A stretch of 45,620 nt of DNA from UBA927 sp964367095 (GTDB lineage Bacteria > Patescibacteriota > Microgenomatia > UBA10105 > UBA927). The notes under the pieces were generated by a model that worked only from the letters and a program-made list of their open reading frames with translations, did no database searches and was not told the origin of the DNA. Location: positions 1 through 45,620 of the forward strand of contig CAYIXE010000003.1 in NCBI GenBank assembly GCA_964367095.1, given 5' to 3'. The position numbers were made by a program, and so were the translations under genes. Position 1 is the first letter of the stretch, and each line of letters starts with the position of its first letter. Of the stretch, positions 39,012 to 45,620 are shown piece after piece.

Positions 39012-41237
39012 TTATTTCGTTATAGTGGGCCAGGGAGAAATAATAAGCGGCGTTTTTGTTTTCTTTGGCAACTCATTCCAAAGGTGTTCTGTGACAAACG
39101 GCATGAAGGGATGAAGGAGCTTCAAGATGGTTAAAAATACATGCCGCAAGACCGCAAGCGCTTGGACGTCTCCATTTTTGAATCTCTCTTTATTTTTTTC
39201 TAGATGAACGTCTGCAAGCCTGTGCCACGCAAATTCGTATATTGATAATGAAGCGTCAGAGAAACGATAGGTTTCCATTTGTTTGGTAACTTTGGCTGTG
39301 AGCATGTTGAGTTCGCTAAGAATACGCTTGTCGTTCGGGGAAGTAAGGGAGCTGTGGGAAGTAGGAGAATAAAAGGGTATAGGTGTTTTTGTCTGGTCAA
39401 AATTCATCAAAATAAATCGTCCAATATTCCAGAGTTTATTGGCAAAGTTTCTCATACTTCTAATTTTATCTTCTGAAAGCGCTTGATCATTGCCGGCCCC
39501 CGTGCCAAAAACGAGCGCCATGCGAATCGCATCAGCGCCATACTTTTCAATCATTTCGAGGGGATTGATGACGTTGCCTTTACTTTTGCTCATTTTTTGG
39601 CCTTTGGCGTCGCGCACTAATCCATGAAGATAAACCGTCTTAAACGGGACATCATCTGTTAAATACGTACCAAGCATAAGCATACGACAAACCCACCACG
39701 GCAAAATGTCGTAGCCCGTTTCCATAACGGACGTAGGATAAAAGCGCTTATAGTCCTCTGGACTAGTCGCCTGCAGTGTCGCAAATGGCCATTGGCCAGA
39801 AGAAAACCATGTATCAAACGTATCGGTGTCTTGTTCTAAATTTGTTCCTCCACAGGTTACACAAGTTTGAGGAGTTTTACCATCAGTTACAATCCAATTT
39901 TCATTGGTGTTATTGGTTATATTGGTCGGATTGGTCAAATTTGTTTGGATACAATTTAAACAGCGCCATGCTGGTATTCGTATCCCCCAGACATTTTGGC
40001 GACTGATGTTCCAGTCGTGAAAGTTTTTGAGCCACATGAGCGCTGCCTTTTCAAATCGTTTCGGAACAAATGTAACCGTTTTCTTTTTGATAGAGTCTTT
40101 TGCTTTTGCAGCAAGAGGCGCAACCTTTACATACCATTGTTCAAGTGGTAGCGGCTCAACAGCTGTGCCACATTTCCAACATGTTCCTACGCGGTGTGTG
40201 TATTGTTCATCAATTTTTATTATCAATCCATCTGCTTTTAAATCCTCAACCATGAGTTGACGAGCGATGGCTACTTTTTTGCCGTGGTAGTTTTCGGCCC
40301 TAGATTTATATTTTGGATCAATATTTTTTTGCGATAAAAACCAGGAGAAGTCCATCTTCCCGCGAAAATCGATAATAGGGGTTACCGGAAGATTAAATTT
40401 TTTTCCTAATTCAAAATCATGAGGATCATGGGCAGGAGTTACTTTCATAATGCCGGTGCCAAATTTGGGATCTACTTCCGGGTCGGGGATGATGGTCATT
40501 TTTATAGGGCCTAATAACCCCATAATTTCCATGGTTTGGCCTATATATTTTTTATAGCGTTTGTCTTTGGGATTGACGGCGAGAGCGGTGTCTTTAAACT
40601 TTGTTTCTGGTCTGGCTGTCGCTATCGTAAATGGACCGTATTTTAGGTAATACATCGGATCATTCCGCTCCACATATAATACTTCCAAGTCAGAAAATCC
40701 AGTGCCATCTTTCGTGCAGTAATTGACGAGGCGATTGGTTCTGTATACCAACCCTTCATCAAAGAGTCGTTTAAACGAAGCATATACGGTAGTAACGACA
40801 CTTGGGTCAAGCGTAAAAATATTCCTACTCCAATCCAGAGAAAATCCTAAACGACGCAACTGATTTTCCATCTTCCCGCGATTTTCGTGCACAAAGGCCC
40901 AAATATCTTTGTATAGCGTCTCGCGATCAAAGTCAAAACGGCTCATGCCTTTTTTGGCAAGATGCTTCTCATACACAAATTGCGTCTCAAATCCTGCATG
41001 GTCAGCACCCGCTAACCAGAGAGAGGCATCGCCCAACATGCGATGATAGCGAATCATAATATCTTCAATCACATACATCGCGTGGCCTGCATGAAGGTCT
41101 GCGTTGGCGTTTGGGGGAGGGAGAAGAATACTAAATGTTTTTGCCTTCGGATTATCTGTAGGTTTAAAATATCCGCCATCTTCCCACATTTTGTATATGG
41201 GTTCTTCAACGTCTTTAGGTTGATAATTTTTGTCCAT
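39012..41237 (-). CDS. valS: Valyl-tRNA synthetase
   Basis: A 741-residue class I synthetase. The HIGH-type motif is PPNANADLHAGHAM (about 37-50), and KMSKSKGN lies near 555-562. The editing (CP1) domain contains TARPET and DPEVDPKFGTGIMKVTPAHDPHDFE. Zinc-ribbon-like cysteines are CWKCG and a later CVTCGG. The anticodon-binding domain is present, but the long C-terminal coiled-coil arm of most ValRS is missing, so the protein is shorter than usual. An Asn/Thr-rich insertion (NLTNPTNITNNTN) sits beside the second zinc ribbon. It charges tRNA-Val with valine. Confidence 0.94.
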   Translation of the reverse strand: MDKNYQPKDVEEPIYKMWEDGGYFKPTDNPKAKTFSILLPPPNANADLHAGHAMYVIEDIMIRYHRMLGDASLWLAGADHAGFETQFVYEKHLAKKGMSRFDFDRETLYKDIWAFVHENRGKMENQLRRLGFSLDWSRNIFTLDPSVVTTVYASFKRLFDEGLVYRTNRLVNYCTKDGTGFSDLEVLYVERNDPMYYLKYGPFTIATARPETKFKDTALAVNPKDKRYKKYIGQTMEIMGLLGPIKMTIIPDPEVDPKFGTGIMKVTPAHDPHDFELGKKFNLPVTPIIDFRGKMDFSWFLSQKNIDPKYKSRAENYHGKKVAIARQLMVEDLKADGLIIKIDEQYTHRVGTCWKCGTAVEPLPLEQWYVKVAPLAAKAKDSIKKKTVTFVPKRFEKAALMWLKNFHDWNISRQNVWGIRIPAWRCLNCIQTNLTNPTNITNNTNENWIVTDGKTPQTCVTCGGTNLEQDTDTFDTWFSSGQWPFATLQATSPEDYKRFYPTSVMETGYDILPWWVCRMLMLGTYLTDDVPFKTVYLHGLVRDAKGQKMSKSKGNVINPLEMIEKYGADAIRMALVFGTGAGNDQALSEDKIRSMRNFANKLWNIGRFILMNFDQTKTPIPFYSPTSHSSLTSPNDKRILSELNMLTAKVTKQMETYRFSDASLSIYEFAWHRLADVHLEKNKERFKNGDVQALAVLRHVFLTILKLLHPFMPFVTEHLWNELPKKTKTPLIISPWPTITK

Positions 41238-41285
41238 GTGATTATTCTAATCTAGTTAGGAGTATGGGGGCAAGCTTGAAGGGTA

Positions 41286-41501
41286 TTAAGCTTTTTCTGG
41301 TCGTCCACTAAAAACTTCAGGAATTATTCGACCCTCACGACGATTGCGAACAAAATAACGTCCCAAATCTTTTTTAGTAATGCCAAGACCATAGTCGCCA
41401 AGAATATCAAAAAGCATTCCAGCAATATGATATTCAGCATTAATGATACGACGAACTGCTCGTTCTTGGAAATTATATTTTTTTGTGATTGTAGGTATCA
41501 T
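41286..41501 (-). CDS. Small protein of unknown function downstream of the recombinase
   Basis: A 71-residue, mixed-charge protein with the segment GLGITKKDLGRYFVRNRREGRIIPE. It starts three bases after the stop of the tyrosine recombinase on the same strand, so it is probably co-transcribed. It could be a DNA-binding accessory factor, but no motif is clear. Short length leaves some doubt that it is a gene. Confidence 0.5.
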   Translation of the reverse strand: MIPTITKKYNFQERAVRRIINAEYHIAGMLFDILGDYGLGITKKDLGRYFVRNRREGRIIPEVFSGRPEKA

Positions 41502-41504
41502 AAA

Positions 41505-42377
41505 CTATAGTTCCTCAAGCTTGACGTGTTCAATGTGTTTGTCTTTGATAAATTCAAGATATTTTTCTGTGGTGGAGAGTCGTTTGTGACCGACGAGTTT
41601 ACTAATTGTTGTAATGGCGGTTCCTGACATGAGGTGGTGAACAATAAAGGTGTGACGAAGGTCGTTTACTTTGGCGTCTTCAATGCCGGCAATTTTAAAG
41701 AATCGATCAATTGCCGTGCGGATGTTTCGGATGAGAAGCGGTCTGCCTGTTTTGGTGATAAAGAGTGCAGTTGACTTTCCAGTGCCAGCGAGAGTATTGC
41801 CGCGGGCAACGAGCCAAGTATTGACGGCATCTTTGCCCGCTTTGTTTAATGGGACAGATCGTTGCTCGTGACCTTCTTGTGATGCGATATGAAGCTCTGT
41901 TTCTCGGACGTCATCAAGCATGAGGTTAGCGAGTTCTCCTATGCGGATGCCGGTTTGTAAAAATAGTTCAACTATGGCATAGGTGCGTATGTCTCCTCTG
42001 CACGCATCGCGAAGTGCCCGATATTCTAATTTTGAGAGAATACGAGGAGGCTTTACTTCATATTTGGGATGTTCGATGTCTGCAGCGGGGTCAGTGTTGA
42101 TAATTCCTGTGGTTTTTAGGAATCGATAAAATGTTTTCATGGAGTTGATTTTTCTGGAAATAGATTTGGGGGTATAATTATCGGCTGCTAATTTTTTCAA
42201 AAAAGCCTCAAGCTCTTCTTTTGAGATGACCGCGATATCTTTCTTACCTGCGTCTGTCAAAAAGCTTAAAAGCTGCTCGATGTCTTTACTATATGCTACG
42301 ATAGTGGCGTGAGCGCGTTTACGGCTCTGGAGCTGTTTTACAAACTGTGTATGGGCGTTTTTGAGATCAGTGATCAT
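41505..42377 (-). CDS. xerC: Tyrosine recombinase (XerC/XerD-like)
   Basis: A 290-residue phage-integrase-family protein. The N-terminal SAM-like core-binding domain (about 1-95) precedes the catalytic domain. Catalytic residues are Arg in TGIRIGEL (about 146), Lys in TKTGRPL (about 212), NDLRHTF with the second Arg (about 241), LVGHKRLSTT (His about 265) and the Tyr nucleophile in EKYLEF (about 274). The HxxR motif reads NxxR, Asn in place of His, which is unusual. The length fits a chromosome-dimer-resolving Xer protein. Whether it serves chromosome dimers or a mobile element cannot be told. Confidence 0.85.
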   Translation of the reverse strand: MITDLKNAHTQFVKQLQSRKRAHATIVAYSKDIEQLLSFLTDAGKKDIAVISKEELEAFLKKLAADNYTPKSISRKINSMKTFYRFLKTTGIINTDPAADIEHPKYEVKPPRILSKLEYRALRDACRGDIRTYAIVELFLQTGIRIGELANLMLDDVRETELHIASQEGHEQRSVPLNKAGKDAVNTWLVARGNTLAGTGKSTALFITKTGRPLLIRNIRTAIDRFFKIAGIEDAKVNDLRHTFIVHHLMSGTAITTISKLVGHKRLSTTEKYLEFIKDKHIEHVKLEEL

Positions 42378-42455
42378 ATTCTATGAGGTTCTTAAGAAAG
42401 AGGCGGCAGCAATCAATCTGAACCAGAAGCCTATAATAACACTATTAAGACTATT

Positions 42456-42812
42456 ATGCAAGAAGATGTACATATCAAAAACGTTTGGATGGGAGGGCTG
42501 ATCATGCTTCTTAGCCTGATTTTGAGCGTGCGGGCTGTCGCTACCATTATCGATCTTCGCGCGAGGAAATACACCGTTACTGAAAGAAGAGAGGCGGTTG
42601 AAGCTGTGAAAAAAGAGAATGAAGTCTTGCAAAAGCAGATTGAGGCTGTGGGGAGCGAAGAATATGTCGAAAAAATAGCTAGAGACAAGCTTGGGATGGT
42701 AAAAGAAGGGGAGTCTATAGTATTACTGCCCGATGAAGCAAAAGGCGGGAGTAAAAAAGAAGAGCTTTTAAAGCGCACGAATTGGCAGCAATGGTGGGGA
42801 TTGTTTTTTTAG
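42456..42812 (+). CDS. ftsB: FtsB/DivIC-like septum formation protein
   Basis: A 118-residue protein with a short cytoplasmic N-terminus, one membrane helix (about 10-33), then a coiled coil (about 43-72, TERREAVEAVKKENEVLQKQIEAV). The family-typical EYVEKIARDKLGMVKEGESIVLLP follows. This is the FtsB/DivIC layout, a divisome linker protein. A TATAAT at 42432-42437 lies upstream. The stop codon abuts the tRNA gene, which is on the other strand. Confidence 0.85.
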   Translation: MQEDVHIKNVWMGGLIMLLSLILSVRAVATIIDLRARKYTVTERREAVEAVKKENEVLQKQIEAVGSEEYVEKIARDKLGMVKEGESIVLLPDEAKGGSKKEELLKRTNWQQWWGLFF

Positions 42813-42884
42813 TGCCAGCGGCAGGGATCGGACCTGCTACCAATGCTTTATGATAGCATCGCTCTACCAATGAGCTACGCTGGC
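42813..42884 (-). tRNA. tRNA with CAT anticodon, probably elongator tRNA-Met
   Basis: A 72-base cloverleaf on the minus strand. The 7-bp acceptor stem is GCCAGCG/CGCTGGC, discriminator A; the D arm is GCTC-ATTGGTA-GAGC; the anticodon stem is ATGCT/AGCAT with loop ATCATAA (anticodon CAT at 42852-42850); the T arm is GCAGG/CCTGC with loop TCCGATC. Base 1 pairs with base 72, so it is not a bacterial initiator. No CCA is encoded. tRNA-Ile with a modified CAT anticodon is the alternative. Confidence 0.9.
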
Positions 42885-43561
42885 GTTTTTGCTGTAGATA
42901 AACCATCAATAAGCCCAAGAACCTCGTAATACAATTGTGCGGGTTGTTTTACTTTTACTGTGAATGTTCCAAAGTGCTGATAAAAATTCTCATATACTTT
43001 TTTGTTTTGCACTTTTTTAAAACTTGTTTTACTGAATTGATTCAATGGTATATGAGTCACATCTGACCAATATGTTTTTACATCCTCTTCTCTTGATCTG
43101 TGAATTTCATTTATTCCTACATAACAACGCAATCTTTGAATAGGTATATCGAAACATTGATACAGCCAAGTAAGCATAAATTGTACTAGTTTTGGGTCTG
43201 AGTTGCAAAAGGTAAGCTCTCGTTTCTTTTTTGTTCCCTCTGCCCAATAAAGTGCAATGCCCGCAATAAAAAGTTCTCGTTTGGAAATAATTGGAAAAGC
43301 ATTTTTCCCTTTTTGTATTCCATCGTCGATACGTTTTAGTCTGTCTTGTTTTTGCTTCATAGCCCCAAGCAAGCGACCTCGCTCTGAGCCTTTTAAACTG
43401 CATTTTCGTAATGTTTCGAGTTGTTCTATGGATAGGATAATATCCCGCACCCACAGACTGGCGGTGCTTCTTGACACATGAAGTTGTTGAGCAATCGTTC
43501 GAACACTTATTCCCTTTGCTCTCATTTTTCTTGCTTCTAGATTGAGTTGAGATTTGGCCAT
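42875..43561 (-). CDS. HTH plus LAGLIDADG-like protein (homing-endonuclease type)
   Basis: About 228 residues from the ATG at 43561 (an in-frame ATG at 43585 would add eight). The N-terminal helix-turn-helix has GISVRTIAQQLHVSRSTASLWV (about 17-38). The middle has one LAGLIDADG-like motif, ELFIAGIALYWAEGTKKK. The remainder is basic and helical. Such genes recur in CPR genomes; they may be homing endonucleases or regulators derived from them. The last codons and stop overlap the first 10 bases of the tRNA, so the CDS ends inside the tRNA gene. A nested inverted repeat lies directly in front of the ATG. Confidence 0.75.
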   Translation of the reverse strand: MAKSQLNLEARKMRAKGISVRTIAQQLHVSRSTASLWVRDIILSIEQLETLRKCSLKGSERGRLLGAMKQKQDRLKRIDDGIQKGKNAFPIISKRELFIAGIALYWAEGTKKKRELTFCNSDPKLVQFMLTWLYQCFDIPIQRLRCYVGINEIHRSREEDVKTYWSDVTHIPLNQFSKTSFKKVQNKKVYENFYQHFGTFTVKVKQPAQLYYEVLGLIDGLSTAKTPA

Positions 43562-43562
43562 A

Positions 43563-43613
43563 TTTCGAACCAACCAATAGTACAAATAATAATACTATTT
43601 TAGTGGTTCGAAA
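43563..43613. promoter_or_regulatory. Nested inverted repeat before the HTH/LAGLIDADG-like gene
   Basis: The outer arms TTTCGAACCA (43563-43572) and TGGTTCGAAA (43604-43613) are perfect over 10 bp. The inner arms AATAGTA (43576-43582) and TACTATT (43593-43599) are perfect over 7 bp. The structure sits immediately upstream of the 43561 start and contains TATTAT-like -10 sequences. It could be an operator for the HTH protein itself or part of an insertion end. Confidence 0.55.
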
Positions 43614-43630
43614 GATTTAAATCAAGATGA

Positions 43631-44203
43631 TCATTGTGTGGTTATGTGAACGCGGGATTGATTGAGGTTAGTAAGGCCTTTAAGTTGTGACTTCATTTGA
43701 ACTTGATAGAGCTTGTTTCCTTTATCCAGAGTTATAGTAGGGGAGGTGAGAAGTTGTGCGCCAGACGTATCGGTAGTTACTTCTGAATACCACACGGGAT
43801 GCTTGTCTGTGGCGTTAAAGAGACGTACCCATACGCGTTGACTTCCCGCTGGGGTGACGACTGTTGCTTCAAATCGAGCCTCTTTAATTTTCCCATACGA
43901 GGAAGTATCAATATACGCACTCGCGCCAGCTACATCGGTCCAGTCGTCGGTTGCGTTTGTGCCAGATCCTAATGGCACGTAATATTCTTTAGCACTGCTT
44001 GTTACTGTTTTCCCCGTTGCTTGATTGATGCGGGCGATGCAGGCGGTGGGACACGTGTCGTTTGTGGTGGTGCCAAGCACGGTTCCGCCGTAGAAAAGTT
44101 TACTCACGACAATGATATCTAAAACGAGAATGTTTATCGCAAGAAACAAAAGAAGCCAAGGTGTGTAGTTGGGAGATTTTTTGGAAGATCGAGAAGCTGT
44201 CAT
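43631..44203 (-). CDS. Membrane-anchored extracytoplasmic protein of unknown function
   Basis: A 190-residue protein from the ATG at 44203 (an upstream ATG at 44221 would add six residues). The start is basic and polar, then one membrane helix (about 14-36), then an extracytoplasmic beta-rich domain with an early Cys pair (CPTAC). The domain resembles no family I can name with confidence. A -10 candidate TACACT (44218-44213) on the minus strand ends nine bases before the ATG, again a near-leaderless layout. Confidence 0.7.
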   Translation of the reverse strand: MTASRSSKKSPNYTPWLLLFLAINILVLDIIVVSKLFYGGTVLGTTTNDTCPTACIARINQATGKTVTSSAKEYYVPLGSGTNATDDWTDVAGASAYIDTSSYGKIKEARFEATVVTPAGSQRVWVRLFNATDKHPVWYSEVTTDTSGAQLLTSPTITLDKGNKLYQVQMKSQLKGLTNLNQSRVHITTQ

Positions 44204-44292
44204 GTATATATAGTGTAGCACTTTTTTTATATTTAATGCCTTCAGTTGTGGGGCTACGAGAAAGTAAAACCTAAGTTCTCACAAAGCCGTAC

Positions 44293-44345
44293 TTGCATAC
44301 GCAACAGTAATATGGTATAGATAAAATATCATGTTATACCATATT
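44293..44345 (+). promoter_or_regulatory. fic promoter with inverted-repeat operator candidate
   Basis: TTGCAT (44293-44298), 17 bp, TATAGA (44316-44321). A perfect 11-bp inverted repeat, AATATGGTATA (44309-44319) and TATACCATATT (44335-44345), overlaps the -10 box and the start-site region with a 15-base spacer. This placement fits repression. A binding protein is not identified; the winged-helix-like C-terminus of the Fic protein is one candidate. Confidence 0.6.
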
Positions 44346-44356
44346 AGATTGGCCAT

Positions 44357-45313
44357 ATGATATTAGATACCCAGCTTGCATCTCGCATAGACGATAAGCT
44401 AAAAAAGCTTAACTCCCTTCGTCCGCTGCCATCGTCTATTATCATAAAACTCAAGCAGCAATTTGCTATTGAAATGACGTATAACTCAAATGCAATAGAG
44501 GGTAATTCGCTCACACTCAAAGAAACCACGTGGGTTATACAGGATGGTTTAACTATCAAAGGGAAATCGCTCAAAGATCATTTAGAGGCGAAAGATCACT
44601 ATGACGCATTGGAATTTTTGTATGAAACCGTTGAACATAACACGCAACAAACGATTTCTGAAGTATTTATACGAACGCTTCATCAGCTGGTGGTTCGAGA
44701 AACCGAGAGAGAAGATGCGGGAAAGTATAGAGCGGTCAACGTCATGATTATGGGAGCTGACCATACACCGCCGGATGTAAGTGAAGTTTCTTTAAGAATG
44801 CATGATTTTATTCAGTGGATTAAAATGAATCAGAAAAAGCTTCATCCAATCGAGCTTGCGGCGCTCATTCACCATACATTGGTTTATATTCATCCATTTG
44901 CTGACGGAAACGGACGAACCGCCCGCCTTATTATGAACCTTACACTTATGCATGTGGGGTATCCGCTTGTTATTATACTAAAAAATGATAGACGGAAATA
45001 TTATCGTGCGTTATCACAAGCAGATAAGACCAATTATCAACCACTTGTGCGCTTTATCGCTCAAGCCATTGAACGATCGCTGAATATTTATCTTAAAGTG
45101 TTAGTTCCTGCTAAAACTGATGAAGGGAGATACGTTTCATTATCAACGCTTGCAAAAGAAACACGATTTTCAGATAAATATCTCAATTTGCTTGCCCGAT
45201 ACGGCAAGATTGAAGCACATAAAGAAAAACGGATCTGGGTGACGACAAAAGACGCGATAGAGCGATATATACAAAATCGCCAAAGAAACCGAAAAATAAA
45301 TAGCCCGTATTGA
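44357..45313 (+). CDS. Fic-family protein with inhibitory motif and C-terminal winged-helix-like domain
   Basis: A 318-residue protein. An N-terminal helix carries SNAIEGN (about residues 44-50), the (S/T)xxxE(G/N) inhibitory motif of class II Fic proteins. The catalytic motif HPFADGNGRTAR is complete (about 179-190). The C-terminal part from about 255 (SLSTLAKETRFSDKYLNLLARYGKIEAHKEKRIWVT) resembles a small DNA-binding winged helix. Fic enzymes transfer AMP, or other nucleotide parts, to protein hydroxyls; the inhibitory Glu keeps this in check. The target is unknown. An inverted repeat over its promoter suggests autoregulation. Confidence 0.92.
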   Translation: MILDTQLASRIDDKLKKLNSLRPLPSSIIIKLKQQFAIEMTYNSNAIEGNSLTLKETTWVIQDGLTIKGKSLKDHLEAKDHYDALEFLYETVEHNTQQTISEVFIRTLHQLVVRETEREDAGKYRAVNVMIMGADHTPPDVSEVSLRMHDFIQWIKMNQKKLHPIELAALIHHTLVYIHPFADGNGRTARLIMNLTLMHVGYPLVIILKNDRRKYYRALSQADKTNYQPLVRFIAQAIERSLNIYLKVLVPAKTDEGRYVSLSTLAKETRFSDKYLNLLARYGKIEAHKEKRIWVTTKDAIERYIQNRQRNRKINSPY

Positions 45314-45339
45314 CGGAATAAATTTGTTTGTTGCGGGGG

Positions 45340-45567
45340 TTACAAGAAATCAGAACCTGGTACTTTTCTCTGATTTCTTTTCCTCTTTAAACATGCTTCA
45401 TACTGGGGATCTAAGGCAGCTCTGAGCCCAGACTCTATTTCTTTCGCTTTCTCTGGAGGTATCTTTTGTTTGACGGCAGAGAGTTCGTTCTCAGCTTCCG
45501 TCAACATCCGATAGGCCTCTTCTCCTTGGCCTGTAGCTATTTTAATATGATATACAGGCACTATCAT
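45340..45567 (-). CDS. Small ORF of unknown function near the window edge
   Basis: A 75-residue, charged, helical ORF (central AENELSAVKQKIPPEKAKEIESGL). The TAATG context has AGG five bases upstream, a weak ribosome site. Its 3' end contains an 11-bp inverted repeat, AAGAAATCAGA with TCTGATTTCTT (about 45343-45377), which might form a hairpin in the mRNA. No family is recognised and the evidence that it is a gene is modest. Confidence 0.4.
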   Translation of the reverse strand: MIVPVYHIKIATGQGEEAYRMLTEAENELSAVKQKIPPEKAKEIESGLRAALDPQYEACLKRKRNQRKVPGSDFL

Positions 45568-45620
45568 TAGACCTGTTGCTAATTAACCCTCATTAGCCTC
45601 ATACTGGACACATGACTATT

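Noticed and set aside
42813..42884. Initiator tRNA-fMet
   Set aside because: Base 1 pairs normally with base 72 and the anticodon stem lacks three consecutive G-C pairs.
45343..45377. Rho-independent terminator at the AAGAAATCAGA inverted repeat
   Set aside because: On the minus strand the hairpin lies inside the ORF end and no T-tract follows; on the plus strand a TTTTCC run follows but the stem is AT-rich. It was left as a note under the small ORF.
1..45620. Recoded TGA as in some CPR lineages
   Set aside because: TGA serves as the stop of murL, the flippase and others at sensible positions, and Gly and Trp positions in conserved proteins use standard codons.

Overview
The window looks like a chromosomal segment of a Candidate Phyla Radiation / Patescibacteria genome, most likely Parcubacteria-like. 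The evidence is the CPR-type type IV secretion (T4SS) gene set (paired T4SS_pilin-like proteins, a PrgI-domain protein, VirB4 and a soluble TraG/VirD4-like ATPase), DUF4012 and DUF5652-like proteins, a Jag protein without its N-terminal domain, and dense packing with gaps of a few bases and ATGA or TTGA overlaps. The standard code fits: TGA ends several genes and Trp is TGG. I do not assign a genus.

Region 1 (1-18672) is a T4SS-like locus. Two small pilin-like proteins and a VirB6/TrbL-like polytopic protein lie on +. A very large unrecognised tail-anchored protein, nadD, a Phd/PIN toxin-antitoxin pair and a TraG/VirD4-like ATPase lie on -. A + strand operon follows: PrgI-domain protein, TraC-like domain protein, VirB4 interrupted by a 601-residue intein inside its Walker A motif, an M23 peptidase-like membrane protein, and a membrane-anchored unknown.

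Region 2 (18675-27122) is the replication-origin neighbourhood. dnaN and dnaA are on -, with DnaA boxes and a DnaA-trio-like tract between them. An AbiEii-type two-gene module, a murL-like/murD2-like pair, and then rpmH, rnpA, yidD, yidC and jag run on +. The murL/murD2 pair suggests that D-glutamate enters peptidoglycan by epimerising UDP-MurNAc-L-Ala-L-Glu instead of by a glutamate racemase.

Region 3 (27119-38944) holds cell-surface genes (O-antigen-ligase-like, flippase, DUF4012), an RNase HI, ribosomal protein bL25, small membrane proteins, an EpmA-like LysRS paralogue, a GNAT enzyme and EF-P with Lys34. Between the GNAT gene and efp lies a two-gene module of unknown function. A compact 191-bp element sits directly in front of it. 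The element has 20-bp terminal inverted repeats, an internal second inverted-repeat pair, and exact 18-bp direct repeats on both sides. A related right end appears at the very start of the window.

Region 4 (38945-45620) has valS, a tyrosine recombinase with a small partner ORF, an ftsB/divIC-like gene, a CAT-anticodon tRNA whose 5' end overlaps the stop of an HTH/LAGLIDADG-like gene, a membrane-anchored unknown, a Fic protein with an 11-bp inverted-repeat operator candidate, and a small ORF near the edge.

A recurring signal is a recognisable -35/-10 promoter whose -10 box ends only about 6-9 nt before the ATG. This implies many leaderless or nearly leaderless mRNAs, and several start codons were chosen on that basis. 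No rRNA, CRISPR array, complete transposase-bearing insertion sequence or riboswitch was seen.
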